From: Aquilaria yunnanensis
Lineage: Eukaryota; Streptophyta; Magnoliopsida; Malvales; Thymelaeaceae
DNA: 64,000 bases
Assembly: GCA_039654915.1 (NCBI GenBank)
Contig: CM077595.1
Span: forward strand, 50,065,501-50,129,500
Direction of reading: 5' to 3'
Positions 12,801-24,182 of this stretch are shown here, piece after piece; position 1 is the first letter of the stretch, and every line of letters starts with the position of its first letter. A program made the position numbers and the translations under genes. The notes beneath the pieces were generated by a model. The model had not been told where the DNA came from, searched no databases, and worked only from the letters and a program-made list of their open reading frames with translations.

Positions 12801-14586
12801 AACCCGAACTCGGAGAAAGCTGGCGTATCCCAGCAGCTGCAGAAAGATGAACGCAAGGTCAGTAAAAGCCAGACACTTAGGAAAAATTGAAGGGAAAAAG
12901 GTGTGAAGAACATACCTGAGCAGCATGCTCGGTGACTTTCGCGGCAAGGGTGTCATCATCCGGATGGGCCGCCGCAATAGCCTTGAAGGAGGCCTCTGTA
13001 AACACCCCTTTCGAAATTTGCTTCGCCATTTCAGGACAGTCCTCGGAGTACAAGTTCATGTCTTCCGTGAATGTCCAGAAAGGCTCTTTGGGAACCTTCC
13101 CTTGCGGGACTTTGGCGTCGCGAAGGGCCGACGCCTTCGCGTGTTCGGTCGCCCATCCAGGGGTAAGCAACTCCCCTGCGTGGCAAAAATGAGAAGGAAG
13201 TTAAAGACAAAGAAGAAAATCCAGAAAAGCAAAGGAACTGTACCGTACTTTATCTGAAGACTAACCTGGAGGGACTTCGAGAACGACGTCCTCGGAGTCC
13301 TCAGCCTCCTCGGTCGAAATGCCCTTACCCTTCTGCTTGCGCCGCTCCACGGCAGAAGGTGCCTCTACCACAGTGTCCAGGAGGACTTGCGACGGGGTAG
13401 GACTTTGGGGAGGGGCGTCGGTGTGAGGGACGTCGGTGGCGGCAGGAACCTCGGCCGAAGGATCGGGCAGCGAAGCGACAGCGGCCTCAGCGTCCTCGCT
13501 TTCCTCCCCAATACTTTCCAAGGGGGAGGAAAGAACAGTCTTCTTCGCCCGTTTAGCCGAAGGACCAGCACCGACAGACTTCCGCCTTCGGGAAGTTGCC
13601 TTCTTTGTCTGCTCCCCCTTCTCCACTTAGCCGGAGAAAAGGGACTTGTAATAGGCGGCAGTCCCGTCGCCCATCTCTGAAAAAGAAGAGAAATATCAGC
13701 GTAAGTCCGAGGAAAAAAACGGCAAGGGAGTAGAAGACAACTCACTTTCGACAAGCGTTTCGAAAGAAATTTCCTCCTTAAGAAGATTAACCAACCAGGA
13801 ATCCTTCCCGGCGATGGCAGGAGATGCCATCTTGAGGTCAGTCTCGTACTCCTTCACCACCTTTAGCTCCCGAAGGACCTCTTCGGTCATCAACTTCCAG
13901 TTGATAGGAAAAGGGTAAAGGGCACGCGGAGCGACCTCGGGAGTCCAGTCAGAGACAGCCCGAATGCGGGCGTCGAAATCCGCGAACACGGGAGCCAACT
14001 CTGGAGTCAGCAGCATCCTCGGATCAACGAGGTCCACATTCAGTATTCCCTAAGCCCATTTGGTCGGGACGTACGACCAGGCCTCAACCATCTTCAGGAA
14101 GAAGAACTTCTGTTGCCACCCCCGCCAGTTGTCCTTAGTGGCGAAGGTGAACATGAATTTTTTGCTCCCGGATCCCCGAGGTAGCATGAAATAGAAGCCA
14201 CCCTTCGGGACCACAGAGAGCTTGTAGTACTGCATGAAGATTATAAAATGGGGTTCTATCCCGAACACGCCGCACATGCAGAGGAACGCGTTAAAATAGC
14301 AGAACGAGTTCGGGGGAAGCTAGTTCACAGCAATGCCATGAAATTGGCAGAACTCGCAAACCATCTTCGGGGGAGGATACCGAAGACCGGCCTTCAGCTG
14401 GGCTCGGAAAACGGTAACCTCATTTCTGTGGTTTGAAAAAGCATAATGGCTAGAACAAGGCAGCCTAGTAATGGCGTAAGAGGGAAGAAAGAACTTTTTC
14501 TTCCACCTCTCTAACTTTGCAGGGGTGGTGCAACAAGGATGGGCTAAAAGAGGCTGCCAGCTCTCAGGGATAGGCATTGTAGACAT
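12801..14586 (-). pseudogene. Antisense extra ORF of Tat element G1 (copy A), intron-containing, 3' truncated
   Basis: The gene is antisense to its host element and lies between pol and the 3' LTR. From the sequence I infer exon 1 14586-13746 (841 bp), exon 2 13676-13266, exon 3 13175-12916 (260 bp) and the first 36 bp of exon 4 (12836-12801). The introns are GTGAGT...TTTTTCAG, GTTAGT...CACGCAG and GTATGT...TTCTGCAG. Exon 1 carries the conserved block ESWQPLLAHPCCTTP, then FHG, CGVFGIEPHFI, PKGGFYFMLPRGSGSKKF and WRGWQQKFFFLK, which I take for the family annotated as putative gypsy-type transposon protein (PF04195-like). Exon 2 is Lys-rich then acidic. Stops TAG at 14320-14322 (CAG in copy D) and 14050-14052 break exon 1, and the Copia LTR removes the C-terminus. 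The biochemical role is unknown. Confidence 0.8.
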
Positions 14587-15364
14587 GAAAGCGAGTTTGG
14601 AAAAGACAAAAAAATAGTTTCCAGAAAAAACCCCAAAGAACAGAGAGATCAAAACACTCTGGAAAACAAAAACCCACCAAAAGATTTGCCAAAGTCTGAG
14701 GACGCCGTCGTGAAAGTTGGCTGGAAAAAGCTCTGATTAAGGCAGCTCCGCCACAGAAAGCAAGAAAGTGCAAGAACAGGGGCAAAGCACAGAGAAGAGC
14801 AGAAGAAAAAGAAAAAGGAACTTATGATGGAACGAGCCATTTATAGGCCAGAGGTGAGTAACCGAAACGTCGTCATAAGTACCCTTTGGAGGCGAACCGT
14901 CGCCGTAACTGCCCTCTGCACCTGAAAAGGCGCGCCCTCTGTAACCGACACAACTCTCCTCCAATGGCAAAGCACCACATGTCAGCCGCCGCGCCAAAAC
15001 GGGGACACGTCTCCTGACATCCCTAGGAAAAAGGGAGCACGTTTTCTGACATCCCTAAAAAGCTGGGACGCGTCGCTCAGACTGACACGCTTGGCCATCA
15101 GACCTGCAGAAACAAAGAGCAGGCCACCTCGAGGACACCAAGAGACAGGCTATGGCCAAACAGCCCATGACCTTCGGGCAAGAGGTGTATCTTCGGCACA
15201 GGCTCCGCCTTGAAGACACCAAAGAACAAGCCAAGGCCGAACAACCCTTTGGGCAGAAGGTGCATCCTCGGAACAGGTTGAGCTTCCTAAGAGACTCCCA
15301 ACAACAAGCTCGGAAAGAGATGCAAAACCGAAGTCTTCACTTCGGCTTTGCAAAGGGGGGCATG
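14587..15364. other. Region between antisense ORF and 3' LTR of G1, ending in polypurine tract
   Basis: This stretch has no protein-coding gene. It holds the putative antisense promoter and leader of copy A, followed by GC-rich sequence with several GACACC and CATCCCT-like short repeats around 15000-15080. It ends at 15352-15364 with AAAGGGGGGCATG, the polypurine tract that primes plus-strand synthesis directly before the 3' LTR of G1. Confidence 0.7.
14838..14845 (-). promoter_or_regulatory. Antisense TATA box upstream of ORF copy A
   Basis: The minus strand reads TATAAATG about 259 bp upstream of the ATG at 14586. Copies B and D have TATATAA at comparable distances, which supports a dedicated internal antisense promoter. 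Confidence 0.6.
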
Positions 15365-16241
15365 TGATAGCGAAAGGCTATCGCCTCTATCTGGCCGAAC
15401 TCCCTGCCACAAGAATGGCCAGAAGAGACTGGCGATACCCGAGTGAAAATGAGATCATACACCTCGGGAGATAGCCGAAGAGCTCCGAGCCCGGCACGCC
15501 AGGAAACTTGAGGATACTACTAGCCCCCCGAGGTTGCAAACAGATCGCCTTCGGAAAAGAGGCGCCTGCTATTGCAGGCCGAACATGATCTCCCCGAAGG
15601 CGGAACTCCCTGAAGCTGGGAACCCCCGAACTGGGTGCGTGTTTCCCGAAGAGGCATTGTTCGTACCAAAGGACGACCTCGCCCAGGGACCTCGGGAGTA
15701 CGGCAGAAGCATTTAAGGAAGCATTTAAGGAAGCCTCTGACACGTCCTTTCACAGACATCATAAAGCCGCCTCAATAGGCGCTCTGGCACGCTGACGCCA
15801 TCAAAATCACATCATGGCCCATCTCAGCACAAGGCTCAAGGCAACCTGCTACCAGCTATCTGTCCCCTACGCCCAGAAACTCAGGGAACATCCGACCGAA
15901 CACGTGTCGCGATCTGAACGGGCTAAGCACTCCTATAAATACCAGGAAATAAATACTTGGCAGGAAGTTGGTTGGCAAGAGGTCTGACTCCCAGACTCTG
16001 AGAAAATCACAGGCAAGACTCTTCAGGCCTTTGTGCTACTTCCTCTGCCTTTTCTCAACCACCACTGACTTGGGCGTCGGAGGCTCCCCCCCCGGAAAAA
16101 CACTCCGGGGGCCTCCTAACCCCATTTTTTCTGAGCATCTCAGGTACTCTCCCTTGGGCACACCATCCTCCAGGCGTTCTTCCTCCTAGAAGTCTCTCCA
16201 ACAGTCACCATGACTCTAAACGATGAGGCCCATGGCCATCA
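15365..16241 (+). repeat. 3' LTR of Tat element G1 (877 bp)
   Basis: The LTR starts TGATAGCGAAAGG after the polypurine tract and ends GGCCATCA. It has the same length as the G3 5' LTR at 50102-50978, with roughly 24 differences noticed by eye (about 3%), so both belong to one family. A TATAAATA box is at 15934-15941. The ATG of the family's gag frame lies inside the LTR near its end. The right flank is ACTGT. Confidence 0.9.
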
Positions 16242-16564
16242 ACTGTTCTTATGATTTTTTTTAGCTTAATTCAAGGCACAAAGAGCATGCATCCTTCATA
16301 TTCTAGGTCAATCAACTAGTATCATGAAGTTTTAATCCACACACATATATAACTAGCCAATTGCAACCACCGTGATACTCATTCTCACAGGCTTCTTGGG
16401 TAGGGGCCGAGGTTGGCCATGTTAGTTTGGTATCAAAGCACAATTCATAAACATTGGAGGCTAGGACTGAGATCTAGTTTAAAGTCCATGTGCTAGTTAA
16501 TAAGTGCTAGCCAAGACTTGTGGAATGTTGTCTAGCTTTGGTTTTAGGTTGCTATGGTTAACAC
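16242..16564 (+). other. Degraded LTR end with iMet-like primer site
   Basis: No ORF is supported. TGGTATCAAAGC at 16428-16439 resembles a tRNA-iMet primer site and follows AT-rich non-coding sequence, so this is probably the junction of LTR and leader of an old Gypsy element into which G1 and a Copia element inserted. Confidence 0.45.
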
Positions 16565-17979
16565 TGTTAGTGTTGTGCCCAAAAAGCCAATCATGAGATG
16601 ATTGTATTTTTGCACATTGAGTCATGATATTTTATTGAGGCATTAATCCAGCAATTTTGTTTGTTGTTTTGTTTCTGCGTAACGTAATAAACATAATTGT
16701 AACCCTAGAATAATGATATTCTTAAACGTCCCTAGTCTAGTATTATTGTGGAGCGGGTTGCAATAATACATAATGACTAGCATATGTGGAGACTAATATG
16801 AGATATGTAGTCTACATATGGGTACAAGTTGGAGAACTTGTGTACTGGACGACCCACCATGAGAACACTTCATGGATCGTTATATGAGTGTCATAAGTGA
16901 TTCTCATAGTGATCATGGTATATGTAGTCCTTCGACCTAAGATCATCAAGGTTCCCTACATGTGAGTCACATACTTTGATACTTTCCTTTGTTGCTCGTA
17001 ACTGAGTGAACTTGAAGGAGGTCATTGGGTATGTCACATATCATGCGAAGGGATTTGTATGATCAAGATGGGATTTGTCCCTCCTATGTAACGGGAGTGA
17101 TATCTTTGGGCCCCTTGATAGAGTGAGCCTTAGAAAATGCATGGCCATGCTCCGATGAGTTGATATATGATATCAATGTCGTCAGTTTAATTTGGTATAC
17201 TCGGTAATCAAGAAACCAAAGATTGGGCTATACGAGAGTGACACATTCCATGTCTCGTGCTTAGTCTTGATATCTTGGACAAAGGGACAATGGCATATAT
17301 CGGTGATGATCATAAAGGTTTAGTCGATTCACCGACAATCTTGTCACTTGGGTAGCAATGATGTGTTGCTAGACACCGCTCATTGCTTATGATCATAAAT
17401 GTGATTTATGATCATTGCCAACATGGCAAGAGCCTATTGGGTCGCACACATAGAGCGATTTGGATCATTAGAGTGCATGGGCTAATTATTTGGGTTATGG
17501 TTTCACTTTAATTTCGTATTAATAATGGGCCAAGGAGTTGAGCCATTATTAAGCCCGAAATTAAATCCTAATTGGATTAGGGCTTTGAAACCCATTAGGC
17601 CTGGAAGTTGAGTCTCACTATAAATACAACTTTTAAGTGAGAAATTCGCAGGTCTCCTTGCCCTAGCCTCCCAAAAGGACAGCCGCACTCTTCTCTTGCA
17701 ATTCCTTGGAGGACGCAAGCTAGCACTGCGAGCGCAAGAGAAACGCATCTGCCGGGACGTGGTGGAAGCGTGGTGATCCCGAGAGGCTCGTGTGGATACC
17801 ATAGAGAGCCTGAACACGTCAATTGTTCAGGTTTTGTGATTCGACTCTACAGTTGAGTGAGAGATCTCAACCGAAAATTAGGTATGAAATTTTCGAACAC
17901 CCGGTTTACCCCGTTTCACTTGGATCCTGGAGGGTTTCGGTTAAATTCCGCTGCACTGTTTGGCTCCCGAAACCCAACA
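16565..17979 (+). mobile_element. Copia solo LTR (1415 bp), TSD AACAC
   Basis: A full-length LTR runs from TGTTAGTGTTGTGCC to AACCCAACA, flanked by identical AACAC at 16560-16564 and 17980-17984. It has the TATAAATA box in the same context as the other copies. With no internal region between the duplicated target sites it is a solo LTR. Confidence 0.94.
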
Positions 17980-17984
17980 AACAC

Positions 17985-18081
17985 AAGGTCAGGACCTTAC
18001 TCAACTGAGTCCCTTTTGCATTTTTATAGTATGTTTCCCATTTTTCTTGGCCTTAGCCAAGCTCAGAAGGGTGGTCCTAAC
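17985..18081. other. Unassigned spacer before the truncated G2 LTR
   Basis: About 97 bp of sequence continues the host of the Copia solo LTR and then joins abruptly to the middle of the G2 5' LTR at 18082. I see no gene in it. The junction is probably a deletion endpoint. Confidence 0.4.
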
Positions 18082-18474
18082 ATCTCTGGCCAGAACGGCC
18101 TGTAGCCGGCTAGAGGCCCCCATGCCCAAATGTATGGATTATATCTGACCGAACACGTGTCATAATCTAAGCAGATCACATCAAGCAGGCATCTCCATTA
18201 CACCCTCCTATATATATTAAGGAAATGGCCTCTGTAGCGGGGATCTCTGGAGAAAAGATACATTTCATATTTTTACTACTTCCCGTCTCTCAAAATACTG
18301 ACTTGGCCGTCGGAGGCTCCTTCCTGGAAAAATACTCTAGGGACCTCCTAACCTTTATTCTTTGAGTGTTTCAGGCAATCTCTCTTGGGAAGTCTCTCCT
18401 TCAGGCGTTCCTCCCTCACCGGAAGTCCCTCCCAATCTCACCATGTCAAACAGCAAAGATGCAGGTGGGCATCA
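18082..18474 (+). repeat. 5' LTR of Tat element G2, truncated (last 393 bp)
   Basis: It matches the last 393 bp of the 3' LTR (37090-37482), both ending GGGCATCA. The first ~483 bp are missing at the junction at 18082. The two copies differ at roughly 30 positions by eye, so G2 is much older than the Copia element. A TATATATA stretch near 18211 is the likely LTR TATA box. The following TCTGACACCATCTGTGGGAA is a decayed version of the family's primer site. Confidence 0.82.
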
Positions 18475-20576
18475 TCTGACACCATCTGTGGGAACCTACT
18501 CTAAGATAGCCATTGTTGAGACCAGGCATTCTAAGGGCAAGGGACTTCCGAAGTCTCCATCCGTGCCGGAAACTCAACCGACAACCGAACATCCCACCGC
18601 AGGGACTTCCCTGCCTGAGGACGAGCGTCCTCTAACAATCACGATGAGTTTCCTGCATAATTTTCAGCGCACGGTGGTGGCCGAAATGACGCAGCAACTG
18701 GACCGAAGATGGCCACAGTGGCCTTCGGACCGAAGGCCCAATTCACCAGCACCTTGTTGGGAGAAAAGCCCGAAGTCAACTCACCAGAGTTTGGGAAGCG
18801 GGGACCAATGTGATGAGTCCTCGACAGAAAACATACCCCCCAAGGTTCGACCTATGGGAGAAACGGGGTCCAAATGGCCCAAGACTCCCCACCGAAGGAG
18901 TTCTTCACCTGAAGAGAAATCACAATCCCCTCGGCGCCGAAGTTACTCTCCAAAAAGGAGGCGTTGCTCTCCGTTACCGAAGGCCTCCAGGCAGCAAGAA
19001 GAAGAGCCCAGCGCCACACTCCTCATGGAAAAAATCCTAAAGAGATTAGAGAGGGTGGAAAGATAGGTAGCTCGGAAGCCCGTTTGGTCTATGTTGTTAG
19101 AAACCTTCAACGGAGATGAATCACCATTTATCCAAGCAGTAGTCGAATCACCTATGCCGAGTGACATTCGGGTTCCTCGTTTGGAAACCTACGATGGCCG
19201 AGGTGACCCCCAGGCTCACCTAACCAAATACAGGCACAGCATGGTGTTGCACGGTGCTGATGACGCCACCTTGTGCAAATGCTTCGAGGTCACCCTATCC
19301 AGACCGGCAACGGCATGGTACAACTCGTTAGGCCCCGGAACCATGATGGGATTCAAAGAGTTGTCTACCGCTTTCACGCAGCAATTCATCGGAAGTAGGC
19401 CGACGGCGAAGATGCCAGTTCAAATGTTCGACATAGCGCAGAAGAATGGAGAAACTATTCGCGACTATGTAAAAAGTTTCAATTGAGAAGCCCTAAACGT
19501 GCTGGACTTTAGGCCAGAGATAAGTATCCTCATCATGATACGGGGACTTCGGAGAGACTCACAGTTGTTCTATGAATTCTCGAAGAACCCCCTAAACCCC
19601 CTCGGTGAATTTTACCGCTGGGCGGACAGCATATGACTGCTGAAGAGCGAGGATGGGGGCCCTAAAGCTCAACCACATCTGTACCGAGGGGTCGAGCCAA
19701 CAAACTCGCTACCCAACTAAATTAGGGGGTTGACCTCGAAAGCTGAGAGGGAAGAAGCCATTGACTTTTACTCCCTTAAACACCACAAGGATGAACATTC
19801 TCACGCCCATGGAAAGGCAGGGAACTCAAATTCAATTACCAACGGCCATGACCTCGGACAACAAAAAGAACATGAAAAGTTTTGCCAGTTCCATCGAGAT
19901 CATGGGCATGATACCGAGGATTGCTTCCAGCTGAGGAAGTACATAGAGTCCCTGATAACGCAGAGCCAACTTCGACGTTACCTACAGATGCCCTCCCCAA
20001 AAGGGAGGAGGGAAGAGGAAAGGAAAGGAGATGACAAGGAATATGACTCCGACAGATGCTGGAACCAAACTCCCAGAAGACATCCACCACCTCTGGCAGG
20101 AATAATACAGACGATCACCACAGGACTACCATCGGCAGAAATGAAAAGAAAAGCCAAGGAGATCTTGATGATGGAATACGGTAACCCATCAAAAAAGCTT
20201 ATTCAGAAATATGGGTCTACCATAATATTCCCTCATGACAACCCACTTCTGGTCATGGCAAGGATAGGGAGTTGGGATGTCAAGAGAGTACTCCTTGACA
20301 ATGGTTCTAATGCTGACGTCTTGTTCTCTCATCTGCTACCGAGTTTAGGTAACCCAAGGGGCGATCTCAAGCCTGTAACCTCTCCTACTTTCGGAGTGGG
20401 TCCATCCGGACTCCCCGTCCACGGATGGATTGACGTTCCTGTGATGTTAAGAGGAATTTCACTACGGAACAAGGATGAGCTTTTTGCCTCCACAATGACA
20501 AGGTTCATCATCATAGATGTCCCTTCATCGTATAATTCCATCCTTGGAAGACAGACGCAAGGAAACCTCCACATTC
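18443..20576 (+). pseudogene. G2 gag and protease, decayed
   Basis: The ATG at 18443 (context TCACCATGTC) lies inside the LTR, and the frame runs through the primer site. Gag would form the virus-like particle; protease would mature it. The N-terminal region is rich in Pro, Ser and Arg (SPEEKSQSPRRRSYSPKRRR). The capsid region begins near 19091 with RVPRLETYDGRGDPQAHLTKY and AFTQQFIGSRPTAKMP. A variant zinc knuckle C-x2-H-x4-H-x4-C (CQFHRDHGHDTEDC) lies near 19890. The protease shows LLDNGSNADVLFSHLLPSLG near 20295, with Asn where the copy in G3 has Asp. Stops occur at 19064-19066, 19484-19486 and elsewhere. At 20576 the frame is broken by a 3.6 kb LTR insertion and continues at 24183. Confidence 0.88.
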
Positions 20577-20581
20577 GCCCG

Positions 20582-23500
20582 TGCCACGCCCCGAACTGCC
20601 CCTGGCCCACCTGGGCCCGATTATCAGAGTAATGCAACGGAAGTTACTTAAACGAAAGGGCTTTATTAAATAATATGAGCACCTACGGCGTGACTCCAGG
20701 ATCTATTCTGGTACTAGCTTGTTACTTAATTACTTTCAATGCGTTGTCAGGGTGCTCTTCAAGAACGAGCTAATACCTATGTGGAATTCTAGTGTTCCAT
20801 CAAGTGTACTAATCCAATGCATGGCAACAAAGAAGCCCATCTCATTTTCAATTTTGAAAGCCACATTTATATGTCCATGAGCATTTAGCCAAGTCTAGTA
20901 CACATACATAATCATCCAACATGGCATTCCATCAAAAATCATCTAGAGCTAATCATGATCACAGTGTGCATCAAACAAGCATCATCTACTTAGAAAACAT
21001 ACCAAGGATGCTATATGTCCATAATTAGTTAAGTTCAGGTTTTACAGACCAAATCCTTATTTCTACCCAAACTTCAACTCATAAAAACCTAGAAAACATT
21101 CCACCTTAATAGACCTTGTTCCCACAACTTCTAGACTCCATAAGCCTGTACAAGGGAGTCCAAACCATTAGCTTGATTCCCAAGCAATCTATACCACATA
21201 AGTCACTTAGAGTCAAATGAATATAATGAGCAATACTAAACATATACCCAACCCTTTAGCAATTTAAAACGAGTACTCTGGTACTCCTAGCTTAACCTTC
21301 AAGCAATCCATTTCCTACAAAATATAAATCAGGGCGGGTGAGTTATAAAACTCAGTAAGGATCCCGACAGCATCCAATGCCTAGCATAGTGAGGTAATTA
21401 TCTCATGACTATCAAAGTCATCATATGGCTTCCAAAGCCTAAACTTGTGCCAAGAATGTAATGGCAATTAATCCATGTTCCTGCAAAGGAAAACACTAAA
21501 ACAAAGAAGATACAGATATAGCATGATAGCAATAATAAATATAATAGGGTCAACATGCACAAACAATTTCAGAGAAGCACACAACACAACACACACACCA
21601 CAACTGTCCTCGTAACATCATGTTCCATGTCACCGTGGGCATCGCAAGCATTAGCATAATCCATACCACTAATCCCGACATGCCATTTATTTTTATGACT
21701 TATTGAGCGCTTCTTAGCTTGGGAATTAAGTTGGCCAAACTCAATTCCTAGCCCTAAATGCTTGCTAATTACTCATGAGTAAACCACAACCATAGTTGCC
21801 GAAGCAACACTACCTCGCCCACTATGCACTTATGTGCCCAATTATTCAACTAAGAAAGTATCATGAGTCCTCACAAAAATAACAACCACTTAGCCCTGTC
21901 ATGCACACCTATTATCACTTGGTTCATTGACCATCACATAGGGGCATTAATACTCACTATGAAATGTATGGAAATGTACCATGTAATAAGTGAGTATAGG
22001 AATCCTTACTTAAACTTTGCAACCTTTCCTCAATATCCATGCCTTGCTTTGCTTTGTTGTTGTTGGAACTCATCTTTTCCTTAACGGACTCAACCTCAAC
22101 TAAGGCCCAATTAGCCTTTCTTTGAACTGGAGGCCCACTTCTTGAAACTTAGGCCTAATTGGCCTTTTCTTCAATCCTTGGCCTAACTTGGCCTTTCCCT
22201 TAATCCTAGGCCCAACTTGGCCTTTTATTTCTTTTCTGGACTTGGCCCAACTTCTCTGTCCAAGTTCCAATTTAATGAAGCCCATTTAGGCAATTTAGCC
22301 CATTTTGCCAATTTCACCAATATGGCCCAAAATAGCCCATTTAGGAGTTTCTGGACCATTTACCACCAAGAACACTTGGTTTTCAATTTGGGCCTTCCAA
22401 ATTTAACTCTTGGCCAAATTTGCCCCATTATTCTTTTCTTTTGCTCAATTTAGTCCCTCAAGTTTTCTAAAGACCATTTATGCCAAGAACACTTGGCTAA
22501 CACCAATTTTTCACAAACTTGTCATCATGGCCAAATTCATAATTCACCTTTTCTTTACCATTTTGGCTTCACTTTTTACTAGGAACACCTAGATACCATG
22601 AACACATGGTTTACACACATCCACACAAAAATGGCACTAAGGCCGAAACTTCTCTTTATTCCTTCTTTGATATTTTGGTCCATGTACATCAAAGAACTCT
22701 AAAATGCCAAGAATGTAATGGCTAACATGCCAAGTCACACTAAACAAGACATGGCCGAAACTCTACTAGCCTGTTTAGCTTACAAAATCTCTTCTTTTTA
22801 CCTCCATTTCTTGGCTAACATCTTGCATGTTCATAAGAACACATGTACTACCATGAATACATGGTTTAAACCCTTGCATGCCAAGATTTCCACTTGGCCG
22901 AATCTCACCATGCATGTGACCTTCATGGTCTTTGCTTGCATGGCCTCCAGGACTTCATAACTTGCCAAGAACACTTGGCTTTCTTCCATAAACCTCCATG
23001 GACGAATCCTCAAGGGTCTTTTCTATCAAAAATCCCAAAAATGGCCGAATATATTAGTAAGTAAAATCTTACTTTCCTAAGCTCAAAAATCACAAACTAC
23101 CAAGAAAATCTTGGTTCTACTGACAACCCTTCTTTGGCCGAATTTGAGCTTTACCTTTCCCTGAAATTTTTCTTCATTTTCTTGCTTCTCATGGCTTAGA
23201 AATGCTGTGCATGTGAGGAGCTCTTGAGGTAAGCTTAAGAACACCAAAAATCTCTTCATGGCCGAATCTCCAACTCCATGTTTCTTGATGTTCTTCTTCA
23301 TTTTCTTACTCTAGATGGGTTTAGGAGTTTAAAATCACTACGGTAGCATGTTTGCATGTGTGAGAATATGTATTTTTAGCTAAGGCCGAGAGGTACATGA
23401 AGAAAAAGAAGATGAGAGCTTGGAGAGAAACCATGGCCGAATGTTCAAAATTCTAGAGAGAATGGAGAGCATTCTTGGCTAGAGAGAGAGAAAGAAATGT

Positions 23501-24177
23501 TTAATGGGATTGAAATGAGGGGCATGGCCGGTTATGCTTCAAATGTAGGACAAATGGGACACAAATGCAAGCCAAATGTGGCTAAATGCATCATGGCCGA
23601 ATATAATCTTGAAATGGATTCCAAATGTGGTCCAAATGCCCTCAATTTCATGTCATGGCTGGCCAACAATTCAAACCCCTTAAATTAATATTATCTTCCC
23701 ACAAGAAACCCAATAAACAAATCCTTCCCCTTAAACAATTGTTTCCTTCCTCCAAGGCACCATTAAACAATTCCTCCACTCAAAAACCCTTCAATTAAAT
23801 ATTGTTTCACTTCCACCCACCAAGAAAACCCATTTGTTTAATTTATATGGCATGGCCGGCCATCACATGTATTTATGGAAATCGGCTTATTCTCCTTTTG
23901 TCCTACAACTTTCTCAATTTGTTCAATTGAGTCCTCCCACAAACTTTTCCTTTGAGCAATTGAGTCTCTCAACTTTATTTTCTACCATTTACATCACCAA
24001 TTATCTTGGCCTTAGCCAAGTTTATTCCAAGACTGTCCAACACTCATTTATGCCCATTCTTTAAATAATTCCATGTCTCCTCAATTTAATTGCTAAGTTT
24101 CCAAATTAGGAAACTTTTTATGCCACTAATCCACTTAACCCGGGACTTTATCATTTAACAAATCTCTAGGTGTAACA
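20582..24177 (+). mobile_element. Solo LTR (3596 bp) of an unidentified element, TSD GCCCG
   Basis: It starts TGCCACGCCCCGAACTGCCC and ends CTAGGTGTAACA, flanked by GCCCG at 20577-20581 and 24178-24182. Removing it and one TSD copy restores the protease-to-RT linker seen uninterrupted in G3. No convincing coding region or primer site is present, so it is a solo LTR, probably of a long-LTR Gypsy element. The second half is rich in TTGGCC repeats (22100-22260), the motif CATGGCCGAA, and small hairpins described separately. Confidence 0.9.
22365..23115 (+). repeat. Family of eight short hairpins inside the solo LTR
   Basis: Perfect stem-loops lie at 22365-22380, 22482-22497, 22579-22592, 22595-22610, 22850-22865, 22964-22979, 23056-23073 and 23099-23115. 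Typical units are ACCAAG-AACA-CTTGGT, GCCAAG-AACA-CTTGGC, CTAGG-AACA-CCTAG and ACCATG-AACA-CATGGT. The stems change in a paired way while the loop stays AACA in most units. Confidence 0.75.
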
Positions 24178-24182
24178 GCCCG

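Noticed and set aside
12925..13680. Plus-strand ORFs of 60-110 residues opposite antisense ORF copy A
   Set aside because: They are shadows of exons 2 and 3. The minus-strand reading is shared by four copies, the plus-strand one is not.
22217..24064. Several 60-80 residue ORFs in the 3.6 kb solo LTR
   Set aside because: Low-complexity frames rich in Phe, Leu and Asn within AT-rich LTR sequence; none has a domain or conserved counterpart.
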